From Clostridiales bacterium (GTDB taxonomy: Bacteria > Bacillota > Clostridia > Oscillospirales > CAG-272), in contig JAEEYP010000063.1 of the NCBI GenBank assembly GCA_016288155.1, positions 158,124-222,123 of the forward strand: 64,000 nucleotides of DNA, read 5' to 3'. Numbering within the stretch: position 1 is the first letter of the stretch; every line of letters starts with the position of its first letter. The position numbers and the translations under genes were made by a program. This document shows positions 1 through 8,487 of the stretch, in pieces. The notes beneath the pieces were generated by a model. The model ran no database searches and had not been told where the DNA came from. It saw nothing but the letters and a program-made list of their open reading frames with translations.

Positions 1-1861
1 GGAGTTCGTTTTGGACGCTGCTTCCGCCGAAGGAGTACAGATCGGTCGTAAACACCGCGCGGTACGTACCGGCACTTGGCACGGCAAGGGAAAAGCCGTC
101 TCTCCGCACCGGCGTGAAATTCAGAACGACGATCACTTCCCTGCCGTGCTTTCCGTGCCTGCGGTAGGAAATGATGCTCTTTTGTGCGTCGTCCGGATCG
201 ATCCATGAAAATCCGTCCCAACCGTCGTCGATTTCCCACAGTGCCGGATGCTCCAGATAGAAATGATTCAGCGCGGAGACATAACGCTGCATTTCCGCAT
301 GCCGCGGGTACTGCAGCATGAACCATTCGAGACTGTTCTGAAAATCCCATTCACGGAACTGGGCGAACTCCGTCCCCATGAAGAGCAGTTTCTTTCCGGG
401 AAACGTCATCATGTACATAAGAAACGTGCGCATCGTCGCAAATTTCTCGTCGTAGTCCCCGAACATTTTGCCGATCAGGGATCTCTTTCCGTGAACGACC
501 TCATCGTGAGAGATAGGCAGGATAAAATTCTCTGAATAAGCGTACATCATCGGAAAGGTAAGCTTGCCGTGCATGCCGGAGCGGAAGAGCGGATCGGCGG
601 CGACGTATTCATACAGATCGTTCGCCCAGCCCATGTTCCACTTGAAATGGAACCCGAGACCGCCTTCTTGAACGGGCTTTGTGAGCTTTTCCCACGCGGT
701 CGATTCTTCCGCGATCATCATTACGTCCGGAAACTCCGCGGCGATCAGCGCGTTCAATTTACGGAAGAACGCGATCGCTTCAGGATTGCGGTTGCCGCCG
801 TCCTCGTTCGGGACCCACTCTCCCGGCGCGCGGTCATAATCCAAATAGAGCATGGACGCGACGGCGTCCACCCGCAGTCCGTCGGCATGGAATTCACGGA
901 ACCAGAACAGCGCGTTGGATACGAGGAAGCACTGCACTTCGTTGCGTCCGACGTCAAAACAGCGCGTACCCCAACCGCGGTTCTCCTGTCTATCTTTCCC
1001 TTGATACTCGTACAGCGGGCCGCCGTCAAATTCAAACAGCCCGTGCCCGTCCTTGGGAAAGTGCGCCGGGACCCAATCGAGGATCACGCCGATCCCGGCT
1101 TGATGCATCGTATCGACGAAATACCGAAAATCATCCGGCGTACCGTACCGGGCGCTCGGAGCGTAATAACCGCAAATCTGATATCCCCAAGAACCGTCGT
1201 AGGGATGCTCCATGACCGGCATGAGTTCCACGTGCGTATATCCCATTTCCGTTAGATAGGGAGCGAGGCGGTCGGCAATCTCACGGTAACTGAGATAATG
1301 CTGTCCGTCGGTGGTCGGCTGATCGTCCCGTGTGTGCCAGGAGCCGAGATGCATCTCATACACGTTCATCGGCGACGGGCAGAAGTGCCGCCGTCCGCTG
1401 CGCACGCTGCCTGTAAGGAAGGTGCGTCGTTTTTTCAGCCACGCCGCGTCGTGCCACTCGTAGCCGCCGGGTACATAGATCACGGAGGCGGTCTGCTCCA
1501 GCGTCTGAGAAGCCTGCGCGTATGGATCCGCTTTGAGAAAAACGCTGCGTCCGCGACGAATCGCGTATTTGTAATACGTGCCGTCCAGCGGCTTTTCGCT
1601 GACGACCGTCGTGCGCCATACGCCGGAAGCGTATATGCGCAGCATTGGCCAGCCGTCCGACCATCCGCAGAAATCGCCGGTCACGCGGACGTCGTCCGCA
1701 TTCGGCGCCCATACGCGGAAGACGTACTCGTACAGCCCGGATTCCTCATTGAAGGAAGCGTGCACGCCGAGGAAATCATACGCGGTGTAGTTCGTCCCTT
1801 GATGGAAAAGATACAGGGGAAGCGCGTCCGCCTGTTCTGTTTGGCTGACAGGATCGTTCAT
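1..1861 (-). CDS. glgB: 1,4-alpha-glucan branching enzyme (C-terminus cut by window edge)
   Basis: Makes the alpha-1,6 branches of glycogen in the cytoplasm. No stop is reached before base 1, so about 620 codons are visible; as family members are usually only slightly longer, little of the C-terminus should be missing. An N-terminal carbohydrate-binding module (VFRVWAPNADDVRVTGDF) precedes a GH13 barrel with the nucleophile motif DGLRVDAVASMLYLDY, the acid/base motif IAEES and the PISHDEVVHGKRS loop that is typical of GlgB. The ATG at 1861 is chosen because AAGGGA lies just upstream. No other glycogen gene is in view, so operon membership on the far side is unknown. A -10-like TATAAT (1903-1908, minus) lies upstream without a good -35. 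Identification is secure. Confidence 0.93.
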   Translation of the reverse strand, partial: MNDPVSQTEQADALPLYLFHQGTNYTAYDFLGVHASFNEESGLYEYVFRVWAPNADDVRVTGDFCGWSDGWPMLRIYASGVWRTTVVSEKPLDGTYYKYAIRRGRSVFLKADPYAQASQTLEQTASVIYVPGGYEWHDAAWLKKRRTFLTGSVRSGRRHFCPSPMNVYEMHLGSWHTRDDQPTTDGQHYLSYREIADRLAPYLTEMGYTHVELMPVMEHPYDGSWGYQICGYYAPSARYGTPDDFRYFVDTMHQAGIGVILDWVPAHFPKDGHGLFEFDGGPLYEYQGKDRQENRGWGTRCFDVGRNEVQCFLVSNALFWFREFHADGLRVDAVASMLYLDYDRAPGEWVPNEDGGNRNPEAIAFFRKLNALIAAEFPDVMMIAEESTAWEKLTKPVQEGGLGFHFKWNMGWANDLYEYVAADPLFRSGMHGKLTFPMMYAYSENFILPISHDEVVHGKRSLIGKMFGDYDEKFATMRTFLMYMMTFPGKKLLFMGTEFAQFREWDFQNSLEWFMLQYPRHAEMQRYVSALNHFYLEHPALWEIDDGWDGFSWIDPDDAQKSIISYRRHGKHGREVIVVLNFTPVRRDGFSLAVPSAGTYRAVFTTDLYSFGGSSVQNEL

Positions 1862-2018
1862 ACGGTTCCCTTCTTGTGAAGAATTCCTGTGTTTCAGTAT
1901 CAATTATAGCACAGCGCACCGCAAAAGGCAAGGAACACTTGTCATTGTTGCCATGATTGCCGAGAAAAATCCGTACTGCACTATGGATTTGAGACAAAAG
2001 ATTCGACAGCGGCACACT

Positions 2019-2675
2019 TCAGCGAAGACGCCGCGCCAACCGGTCGATCTGGTCGTCCGTCCCGATGACCGTGACCGTATCCTCCTCCCGCAGCGGTTCA
2101 TCCGGTTTTGGCGCAAAATTGAGCTTTCCGCCGACCGGGCGTACGGCGATCACGTTGACGCCGTAATGGCGGCGAATGTTGCATTCGATGATCGACTTCC
2201 CCGCCCATTCCTTCGGAATATGGATCTCGGCGATAGAACAGTCTTCCGAGAAACTGAAATAGTCGAGGATATCTTTTTTGACGAGGATCTGCGCCATGCG
2301 GTCGCCCATATCCTGTTCGGGGAAGACAACGATATCCGCGCCGACACGCTCGAGCACCCGTTTGTGACGGTCATTCATCGCGCGGGAAACGACCTCCTTG
2401 ACGCCGAGTTCCTTGAGGATCATCGTACAGAGGACGCTGTTGTTCATATTGTCGTCGATACAGACAACGGCGCAGTCGTAGTCGACGACTCCGGCGGCGC
2501 GCAGGACCGCTTCACTCGTCGGATCGCCGACCACGGCGCCGGTGACGCTGTCGGCGATCGCATTCACCGTTTCCGCATTTTCGTCTATAACGAGTACTTG
2601 ACTCTTTTTTTCGAGCAGCGAGCGGGTGATCGCCATGCCGAAGCAGCCGAGTCCGATTATGCAAAAACTTCTCAT
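2019..2675 (-). CDS. ktrA: Potassium channel regulatory subunit KtrA/TrkA (RCK)
   Basis: Cytoplasmic gating ring subunit of a Ktr-type K+ uptake system. The 218 residues fit the family: an N-terminal Rossmann RCK_N domain with the nucleotide motif IIGLGCFGMA at the start and acidic VIDEN after beta-2, then an RCK_C domain from about residue 135 ending in the hydrophobic TVTVIGTDDQI strand. It follows the membrane subunit gene after about 40 bases and must be cotranscribed with it. The start is supported by GGAGAG 9 bases upstream. The family binds ATP/ADP or NAD(H) and in some members c-di-AMP; which ligand applies here cannot be read from sequence. Confidence 0.93.
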   Translation of the reverse strand: MRSFCIIGLGCFGMAITRSLLEKKSQVLVIDENAETVNAIADSVTGAVVGDPTSEAVLRAAGVVDYDCAVVCIDDNMNNSVLCTMILKELGVKEVVSRAMNDRHKRVLERVGADIVVFPEQDMGDRMAQILVKKDILDYFSFSEDCSIAEIHIPKEWAGKSIIECNIRRHYGVNVIAVRPVGGKLNFAPKPDEPLREEDTVTVIGTDDQIDRLARRLR

Positions 2676-2715
2676 CGCGTATACTCTCCGTTTTCTATAT
2701 TTTCTTTATCCTTCT

Positions 2716-4098
2716 TTATCCGATAAGGAAGCGGACTTCCGCCCGCATGAGGCGGTTTTCATCGTCCACGGATCGCTCGCGGAACGCGGTGGCGACGGTC
2801 AGTATTCCGACGCGGCCGAAATACATCAGCGCTGTCAGTGTGATCCGGCACAACGTTGTGAGCTGCGGCGTCAAACCGAGGGAAAGCCCGACGGTCGCGC
2901 CGGCGGAAAAGGTCTCAAACAGCGACGAAAGGAGAGGATATCCGCAGCCGATGAGGATCATCGCCCCCGTTACGGTAACGAAGAACTGTACGATGATGAC
3001 AAGAAAGGCGCGGATCACGTCGCCCTGCGGCACTGTCCGACCGAAGACCGTACAATACTGACGTCCGCGTGCATACTGCCATACCGCGAGCACGAGGATA
3101 CCGAAGGTAACGACCTTCACACCGCCCGCCGTAGAGCCGGAAGCACCGCCGATAAACATGAGAAGGAGCGAGGCCGTCTGAGAAAAAGCGCTCATATCGG
3201 ACAGTGAGATCGTATTGAATCCGGCAGTACGGAAGGTTACCGACTGAAAGAACGATGCAAGCAGTTTTTCTCCCGTACCGAGCGGACCGAGCGTGAGCGG
3301 ATTGTTCCACTCCGGTACGGCGACGACGAGCATACCCACCGTCCACAGCACGGCGGACACGGTCACGACCGTTTTGGTATATACGGTGATCGGATTGCGG
3401 GCGCGCAGCCATTCGTACACGTCGTCCCACACGATAAAGCCGATGCCTCCGATCATAATGAGCGCTGCGAGTGTCAGCATAACGAGCGGATCAGAGACGA
3501 AGTACGTCATGCTGCTGAAAGGACCGCTCAGTGATCCCATCAGATCGAAGCCTGCGTTGCAGAAGGCGGAAACGGAGTGGAACACGCTGCGCCATATCCC
3601 GTCGCCGATACCGAAGAGCGGAATAAAGCGGATCGCAAGGACGGCGGCACCGACACCCTCGAAGAGGGCGGTACCGCAGACGACGCGCCGCAGAAGAGGC
3701 AGCATGCCCTCCAGCGAGTTGAGATTATAGGAGTTGGCAAGGAGGATCCGCTCGCGGGGAGAGATATGGCGCTTGACGAGCGTTGCGAGCATGAGCGCAA
3801 CGGTCATGAAGCCGAGACCTCCGATCTGGATCATGACGAGGATCACCGCCTGCCCGAAACCGCTCCAATGCAGCGCGGTATCGACGACGACGAGACCCGT
3901 TACGCAGGTAGCGCTTACGGCGGTGAACAGGCAGTCAAAGATCGGTGTCATTTTGCCGTCCTGTGCAGCAAAAGGACAGTGGAGCAGCAGCGTACCCACA
4001 ACGATCATGACAAAAAAGCCGATCACAAGCACCTGTGTGGCGCTCAATCCGTTGTGTGTCGTCAGTCTGCCGCGATCCGCGGCGGTATGTTTTCTCAT
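2716..4098 (-). CDS. ktrB: Ktr/Trk-type potassium transporter membrane subunit
   Basis: Ion-conducting subunit of the K+ uptake system (460 residues). All four pseudo-repeats of the TrkH/KtrB selectivity filter can be read, each with its glycine: SATCVTGL, SAFCNAGFD, TFRTAGFN and SAGATVGLS. Multiple hydrophobic helices fill the rest. The same frame is open for 30 more codons upstream, but the ATG at 4098 is preferred: it gives the basic MRKHTAADRGR N-terminus normal for the family and GGAGG lies upstream, though 13 bases away, which is rather far. KtrA follows immediately. A TG-extended -10 lies upstream at 4139-4144. Confidence 0.93.
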   Translation of the reverse strand: MRKHTAADRGRLTTHNGLSATQVLVIGFFVMIVVGTLLLHCPFAAQDGKMTPIFDCLFTAVSATCVTGLVVVDTALHWSGFGQAVILVMIQIGGLGFMTVALMLATLVKRHISPRERILLANSYNLNSLEGMLPLLRRVVCGTALFEGVGAAVLAIRFIPLFGIGDGIWRSVFHSVSAFCNAGFDLMGSLSGPFSSMTYFVSDPLVMLTLAALIMIGGIGFIVWDDVYEWLRARNPITVYTKTVVTVSAVLWTVGMLVVAVPEWNNPLTLGPLGTGEKLLASFFQSVTFRTAGFNTISLSDMSAFSQTASLLLMFIGGASGSTAGGVKVVTFGILVLAVWQYARGRQYCTVFGRTVPQGDVIRAFLVIIVQFFVTVTGAMILIGCGYPLLSSLFETFSAGATVGLSLGLTPQLTTLCRITLTALMYFGRVGILTVATAFRERSVDDENRLMRAEVRFLIG

Positions 4099-4138
4099 TA
4101 CGGGAGCCCATCCTCCTTTCCGATACGTATACGAAGAT

Positions 4139-4146
4139 ATTATATC
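4139..4146 (-). promoter_or_regulatory. Extended -10 promoter for ktrB-ktrA
   Basis: TATAAT on the minus strand preceded by TG one base upstream, the extended -10 pattern. No good -35 is visible at 17 bases. It sits about 40 bases before the ktrB start. Confidence 0.5.
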
Positions 4147-4254
4147 ACATTTCCCGCTGTCTTGCCATAACCTGTGAGGAATTTCCAAGCGATTCGCGGA
4201 ATAATTCTCATCGCACGGTACGGAATCATACGGTCAGCTGCTGAAACTGAAAAA

Positions 4255-4274
4255 GGGAGGACCGCAGTCCTCCC
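4255..4274 (-). terminator. Terminator of lexA-VOC transcript
   Basis: Perfect 8-bp stem GGGAGGAC/GTCCTCCC with a four-base loop, followed on the minus strand by TTTT (4254-4251) and then CAGTTTC. It lies 35 bases after the stop of the VOC gene. Confidence 0.8.
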
Positions 4275-4308
4275 TTACTCGGAGCATATACGATTCTTAC
4301 CAAAAGCG

Positions 4309-4737
4309 TCACGCGAGATCCGGCGGAACCGCTTCAAGGATCTTAAAGAATTCAAACTGTTCCCCGCCCGGCGCGCGTACGAACGCGCAGTTCAGCGTCA
4401 GGCGTACGGGAGAGGACGGAACGGGACGGACGGCCGGTTCCATGATCGGCTCGGCGCCCGCCTTGATCGCCAGGGCATACGCCGCTTCGACGTCATCCGC
4501 ATGCATGGCGAAATGAATGAAGCGGTTGTTTGCTTCCGCCTCCTCTGTCCCGCAGGAAAAAAGCTCTACCATGCCGCCGTCACCGATCTCAAACAGCATG
4601 ATCTGCTTCGGGCCGCTCATCCATGCGGCATACGGCTTCATGCCGATCGCCTTGAGAAAGGCGCGTTCACGGTCGAAATCCTTTACCTGCAGCGCGATAT
4701 GATGAAAACCGAGGCTGGGGATCTTTTCGTTTGCCAT
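4309..4737 (-). CDS. VOC (glyoxalase/bleomycin-resistance fold) family protein
   Basis: A 142-residue single-domain vicinal-oxygen-chelate protein: GFHHIALQVKDFDRERAF at the N-terminus gives the first beta-alpha-beta metal ligand (His), and NRFIHFAMHADDVEAAYA the second module, with a Glu near the end (GGEQFEFF). Such proteins bind a divalent metal and act on small substrates (glyoxalase, epimerase, dioxygenase or drug-binding roles); the substrate here cannot be assigned. It starts 17 bases after lexA and shares its promoter, so it may be SOS-coexpressed, which is unusual for this family. AGAGGTG precedes the ATG. Confidence 0.8.
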   Translation of the reverse strand: MANEKIPSLGFHHIALQVKDFDRERAFLKAIGMKPYAAWMSGPKQIMLFEIGDGGMVELFSCGTEEAEANNRFIHFAMHADDVEAAYALAIKAGAEPIMEPAVRPVPSSPVRLTLNCAFVRAPGGEQFEFFKILEAVPPDLA

Positions 4738-4754
4738 ATCTGTACACCTCTTTA

Positions 4755-5360
4755 TCAGTAATAGCGGACGGACGATATCACACGACCGAGGATCCGTACG
4801 GAATTCACGATGATTGGCTCCATCGTCGGATTCTCCGGCTGCAGGCGGTAGTGTCCGTTTTCTTTATAGAACGTTTTGACCGTTGCCTCGTCCTCGATCA
4901 GCGCGACGACGATATCGCCGTTTTCGGCGGATTCCTGTTGCTCGACGATCACGACATCGCCGTCAAGGATCCCTGCCTGGATCATGCTCGTACCGGTAAC
5001 GCGCAGCGCAAACAGTGAGTCAGGAACGCTGTGCAGTCCGCGCGACGGATAATAGACGTATCCGTCCGGATTTTCCTGCGCCAGGATCGGCTGACCGGCC
5101 GTGACGCGGCCGAGGATCGGTACAGGTACCGAAGGAACGTTCGGCTGCTCATCGAGGAGACGGAGCGTCCTGCTCTTGCCGTTTTCCTTGGAGAGGAGCC
5201 CTTTTTCCTCCATGCGCTGCAGATACGTATATACCGTGGACGTACTTTTGATGGACAATTCAGCCTTGATATCGCGGACGGAAGGAGCATAGCCTTTCTC
5301 GCGCTGCATTTTTCGGATATAGGCGAGGATCTCCTTCTCCCGCTGCGTGATAGTATCCAT
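4755..5360 (-). CDS. lexA: LexA repressor
   Basis: SOS repressor, 201 residues. The N-terminal winged helix (ITQREKEILAYI, APSVRDIKAEL, STVYTYLQRMEEKG) binds the operator. The C-terminal S24 self-cleaving domain has the scissile Ala88-Gly89 in GRVTAGQP, catalytic Ser125 in VTGTSMIQAG and catalytic Lys162 in DEATVKTFY. RecA-stimulated cleavage at Ala-Gly would inactivate it. AGGAGG lies 5 bases before the ATG. The promoter overlaps a near-perfect LexA box, so autoregulation is expected. Confidence 0.97.
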   Translation of the reverse strand: MDTITQREKEILAYIRKMQREKGYAPSVRDIKAELSIKSTSTVYTYLQRMEEKGLLSKENGKSRTLRLLDEQPNVPSVPVPILGRVTAGQPILAQENPDGYVYYPSRGLHSVPDSLFALRVTGTSMIQAGILDGDVVIVEQQESAENGDIVVALIEDEATVKTFYKENGHYRLQPENPTMEPIIVNSVRILGRVISSVRYY

Positions 5361-5422
5361 AGTTACCTCCTGAAATTCCGGATATGTGGGGTTCTGCTGT
5401 GCGCAGTATTGACGTCGATATC

Positions 5423-5451
5423 ATTATACCACCGCTCGAGCCGCTTGTCAA
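5423..5451 (-). promoter_or_regulatory. lexA promoter
   Basis: Consensus sigma-A promoter: TTGACA (5451-5446), 17-base spacer, TATAAT (5428-5423), about 60 bases upstream of lexA. Confidence 0.9.
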
Positions 5452-5462
5452 ACGTTAGTTCG
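5449..5462 (-). promoter_or_regulatory. LexA (Cheo/SOS) box overlapping the lexA -35
   Basis: CGAACTAACGTTTG differs from the Gram-positive SOS palindrome CGAAC-N4-GTTCG at one core base (GTTT for GTTC). It overlaps the -35 element, so LexA binding would block RNA polymerase. Confidence 0.75.
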
Positions 5463-5543
5463 CATTTTTTGCAATATTTTTCTGCTTTCCGGGCGCTGTG
5501 TTTTGTGCGAAGGTGAAAATCGGTGCCAATGCGTAAATATCAC

Positions 5544-5572
5544 TTGATTTCAAAAAACGGTAAGCGTATAAT
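5544..5572 (+). promoter_or_regulatory. pckG promoter
   Basis: TTGATT (5544-5549), 17-base spacer, TATAAT (5567-5572); the leader is about 35 bases with AAGGAGA before the start. Confidence 0.85.
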
Positions 5573-5614
5573 ATAACATAGCGAATTTTGGGCTGATCAG
5601 ATAAGGAGAATGCT

Positions 5615-7393
5615 ATGACTGGCAACACGCATATTTTGAACTGGGTCCGCGACATGGCCGCGATGACTCAGCCGGACAACATCGTATGGATCGACGGATC
5701 AAAAGAACAAACGGAAGCGCTGCGACGTGAAGCGTGCGCATCCGGTGAGATCATAAAGCTGAACGAGGAACTTCTTCCCAACTGTTATCTGCACCGTACC
5801 GCCGTAAACGACGTCGCGCGCGTTGAGGACAGGACCTTCATCTGCACCTCCAAGAAGGACGACGCCGGCAACATCAATAACTGGATGGAGCCGAAAGCAT
5901 GCTATGAAAAGCTCTCCAAACTGTTCCAAGGCTCCATGAAGGGACGTACGATGTACGTGATCCCCTACGCGATGGGGCAGCTCGGTTCAGATTTCACGAA
6001 ATACGGCATTGAACTGACCGACTCCATTTACGTCGTTTTGAATATGCTTATCATGACTCGTGCAGGCGCCCACGTGCTCGCCGCCATGGAGAACGAGCCG
6101 CATTTCATCAAAGGTCTCCATTCCAAGGCGGATCTGGATGAAAACAACCGGTACATCTGCCATTTCCCCGAGGATAACACGATCTGGAGCGTCAACTCAG
6201 GCTACGGCGGAAACGTTCTGCTTGGCAAGAAGTGCTTCGCGCTCCGTATCGCGTCCTATCTGGGGCGCAAGGAAGGATGGATGGCGGAGCATATGCTCAT
6301 CCTCGGTCTGGAAGATCCGAAGGGGGAGATCCGGTACATCGCGGCGGCGTTTCCGTCCGCTTGCGGCAAGACGAATCTCGCCATGCTGATCCCTCCGGAA
6401 ATCTACAAAAAGCAGGGATACAAAGTCTGGTGTGTCGGCGACGACATCGCGTGGCTCCGCATCGGCCGCGACGGTCGGCTGTGGGCGGTCAATCCGGAAA
6501 ACGGCTTCTTCGGCGTAGCACCCGGCACGAACGAAAAATCGAATCCGAACGCGCTCGCTTCGACGCGCCGTGATACGATCTTCACGAACGTCGTCCATGA
6601 TCTCGATACGAACACGGTCTGGTGGGAAGGCTTGAACGATCACCCGCCCGTTCATGCCATTGATTGGAAAGGAAACCCGTGGGATTACAGAAAATTCGAT
6701 AAGAAGGACAAATCCACTTACGGTGCGCATCCGAACTCCCGCTTCACTTCCGTAGCAAAGAACTGTCCCTGCGTTTCCGATAAATTCGACGATCCGACCG
6801 GCGTTCCGATCACTGCGATCATATTCGGCGGCCGCCGAGCCAGGACTGCGCCGCTCGTGTATCAGTCCTTCGGTTGGCAGCACGGCACCTTCGTAGGTTC
6901 CATCATGGCGTCGGAAACGACGGCGGCGGCAGCCGGCGCCGTCGGCGTCGTCCGGCGCGATCCCATGGCGATGCGTCCCTTCGTCGGGTACAATATGGGC
7001 GATTATTGGGCGCACTGGCTGGATATGGGAAAGCAGATCCCGAATCCTCCGAAGATCTTCCACGTCAACTGGTTCCGCACGGACGGAAACGGAGACTTTA
7101 TCTGGCCCGGCTTCGGCGACAATATGCGAGTCCTCATGTGGATCCTCGCCCGCTGTGAGGGGACCGTGGCTGCGCAGCCGACACCGATCGGTTACGTGCC
7201 CCACCCGGAAGACATCAACATTGAAGACTTGGATGGAGTCACCGTCGACACGATCCGCGATCTGCTTTCCGTCGACAGAGAGGCGTGGAAAGCGGATATC
7301 GATCATATCCGCGAGTTTTACGAGATGGTCGGCGAACGCGTACCCGCCGCGCTTTACGAAGAATTGGCTGCGCTGGAAGCGCGCCTCGGCTGA
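5615..7393 (+). CDS. pckG: Phosphoenolpyruvate carboxykinase (GTP)
   Basis: Interconverts oxaloacetate and PEP with GTP/GDP in the cytoplasm; in fermenting anaerobes it often runs toward oxaloacetate to feed the reductive branch. Its 592 residues match the GTP-dependent family. Visible motifs are the PEPCK kinase-1a P-loop PSACGKTNLAML, the hyper-reactive cysteine within that loop, the GDDIAWLR metal-binding segment, the guanine-site region FGGRRARTAPLVYQ and the active-site lid region around ASETTAAAAGAVGVVRRDP. AAGGAGA precedes the ATG. It is monocistronic, with its own promoter and two tandem terminators. Confidence 0.97.
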   Translation: MTGNTHILNWVRDMAAMTQPDNIVWIDGSKEQTEALRREACASGEIIKLNEELLPNCYLHRTAVNDVARVEDRTFICTSKKDDAGNINNWMEPKACYEKLSKLFQGSMKGRTMYVIPYAMGQLGSDFTKYGIELTDSIYVVLNMLIMTRAGAHVLAAMENEPHFIKGLHSKADLDENNRYICHFPEDNTIWSVNSGYGGNVLLGKKCFALRIASYLGRKEGWMAEHMLILGLEDPKGEIRYIAAAFPSACGKTNLAMLIPPEIYKKQGYKVWCVGDDIAWLRIGRDGRLWAVNPENGFFGVAPGTNEKSNPNALASTRRDTIFTNVVHDLDTNTVWWEGLNDHPPVHAIDWKGNPWDYRKFDKKDKSTYGAHPNSRFTSVAKNCPCVSDKFDDPTGVPITAIIFGGRRARTAPLVYQSFGWQHGTFVGSIMASETTAAAAGAVGVVRRDPMAMRPFVGYNMGDYWAHWLDMGKQIPNPPKIFHVNWFRTDGNGDFIWPGFGDNMRVLMWILARCEGTVAAQPTPIGYVPHPEDINIEDLDGVTVDTIRDLLSVDREAWKADIDHIREFYEMVGERVPAALYEELAALEARLG

Positions 7394-7406
7394 TATACGA
7401 CGGAAA

Positions 7407-7438
7407 AAACGGACAGACGCTTTTGCGCCTGTCCGTTT
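7407..7438 (+). terminator. First pckG terminator
   Basis: Stem AAACGGACAG/CTGTCCGTTT with inner CGC/GCG pairs and a TTTT loop, beginning 14 bases after the pckG stop. Confidence 0.85.
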
Positions 7439-7452
7439 CCTTTGAAAATAAT

Positions 7453-7486
7453 AAGCAGACAAGCAAGATCGCCTGTCTGCTTTTTG
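7453..7486 (+). terminator. Second, tandem pckG terminator
   Basis: Stem AAGCAGACA/TGTCTGCTT followed by a T run to 7485. It also separates pckG from the convergent trxB. Confidence 0.85.
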
Positions 7487-7508
7487 TATTTGATTCAGGA
7501 ACGTCCCT

Positions 7509-8426
7509 TTACAGCATGCCGTCCAAATAACGGCACGCACCCATAGCGGCACACGCTCCGTCGGCGACCGCCGTCGTCAGCTGGCGGATACTCTTTTTTC
7601 TGCAGTCCCCGGCGACGAAGACGCCGGGCGTCCCCGTCAGGCAATTTTCGTTTGCATCGAAGTATCCTCGCGGATCAAGCGGAACAAGTTCGGCGAACGC
7701 TTCGTTCTCCGGGATCAGCCCGATAGCGATAAACAGCCCGTCACAGGCGATCTCCTCGCTGCTTCCGTTGCTTCGTACCTCGAGCGCAAGTCCCTGCAGC
7801 GTTTCCCCCTCAGAAAGGAGTGCCGTGATACGCCGATCGGTCAGCACGCGGACGTTCGGACGCGCGAGCAGGATCTCCTGGAGCTTTTTCTCCGCGGTCA
7901 GTTCGGGGAGGTCCTGCACGACGATCACCTCGCGGCATTTTTGAGAAAGCAGGATCGCTTCCTGCAAGGCGGAATTCCCGCCGCCTGCTACCGAGACCGT
8001 TTGATCCGCATAAAAATCGCCGTCGCAGACCGCGCAGAAAGAGATCCCCGTGCCGACGAGTTCTTTTTCGCCGGGAAGTCCGAGCATCCTGTGCTTCACG
8101 CCGGTCGCAAGGATGACCGCGCGTCCCTCATAGGTATTCCCTTCCTCGCCGTACACGGTAAAAATACCGTCGTGCGGTTCGACGCGGACCGCGCGATCGA
8201 GTTCCACTTCAGCCCCCTGCGCGAGGATCTGTTCCAGAAAACGGTCGGCAAATTCGTTGCCGCTCATCTGTAACGTACCGGGATAGTTTTCTACCTTCGG
8301 CGAATACGTGATCTGTCCGCCGTATCCGTGCTTTTCCAGTACCAGTACGGAACGTCCGTTGCGCAGTCCATACAGCGCAGCCGTCATTCCGGCGGGTCCT
8401 CCGCCGATCACGATGATATCGACCAT
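7509..8426 (-). CDS. trxB: Thioredoxin reductase (NADPH)
   Basis: FAD/NADPH disulfide reductase of 305 residues that recycles thioredoxin or redoxins. The FAD-binding GGGPAGMTAA is at residues 8-17, the redox-active CAVC at 131-134, the NADPH-site GGGNSALQEA in the middle domain and the C-terminal FAD motif PGVFVAGDCR. No thioredoxin domain is attached. The ATG at 8426 is chosen because the FAD motif then begins at the normal distance and CAGGAG lies upstream; the frame is open farther but without similarity. It lies directly downstream of the nrdD-redoxin fusion, so it probably reduces that redoxin, although a strong terminator stands between the two genes. Confidence 0.95.
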   Translation of the reverse strand: MVDIIVIGGGPAGMTAALYGLRNGRSVLVLEKHGYGGQITYSPKVENYPGTLQMSGNEFADRFLEQILAQGAEVELDRAVRVEPHDGIFTVYGEEGNTYEGRAVILATGVKHRMLGLPGEKELVGTGISFCAVCDGDFYADQTVSVAGGGNSALQEAILLSQKCREVIVVQDLPELTAEKKLQEILLARPNVRVLTDRRITALLSEGETLQGLALEVRSNGSSEEIACDGLFIAIGLIPENEAFAELVPLDPRGYFDANENCLTGTPGVFVAGDCRKKSIRQLTTAVADGACAAMGACRYLDGML

Positions 8427-8442
8427 ATCGCTCACTCCTGTT

Positions 8443-8467
8443 AAAAAAGGGGGCGGAAACCGCCCCC
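8443..8467 (-). terminator. Terminator between nrdD and trxB
   Basis: Eight-bp GC stem GGGGGCGG/CCGCCCCC with a 3-base loop and six T (8448-8443) on the minus strand. trxB starts 17 bases later with no visible promoter, so trxB may depend on readthrough. Confidence 0.9.
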
Positions 8468-8487
8468 GGATCGGTATCCTGCGAAAA

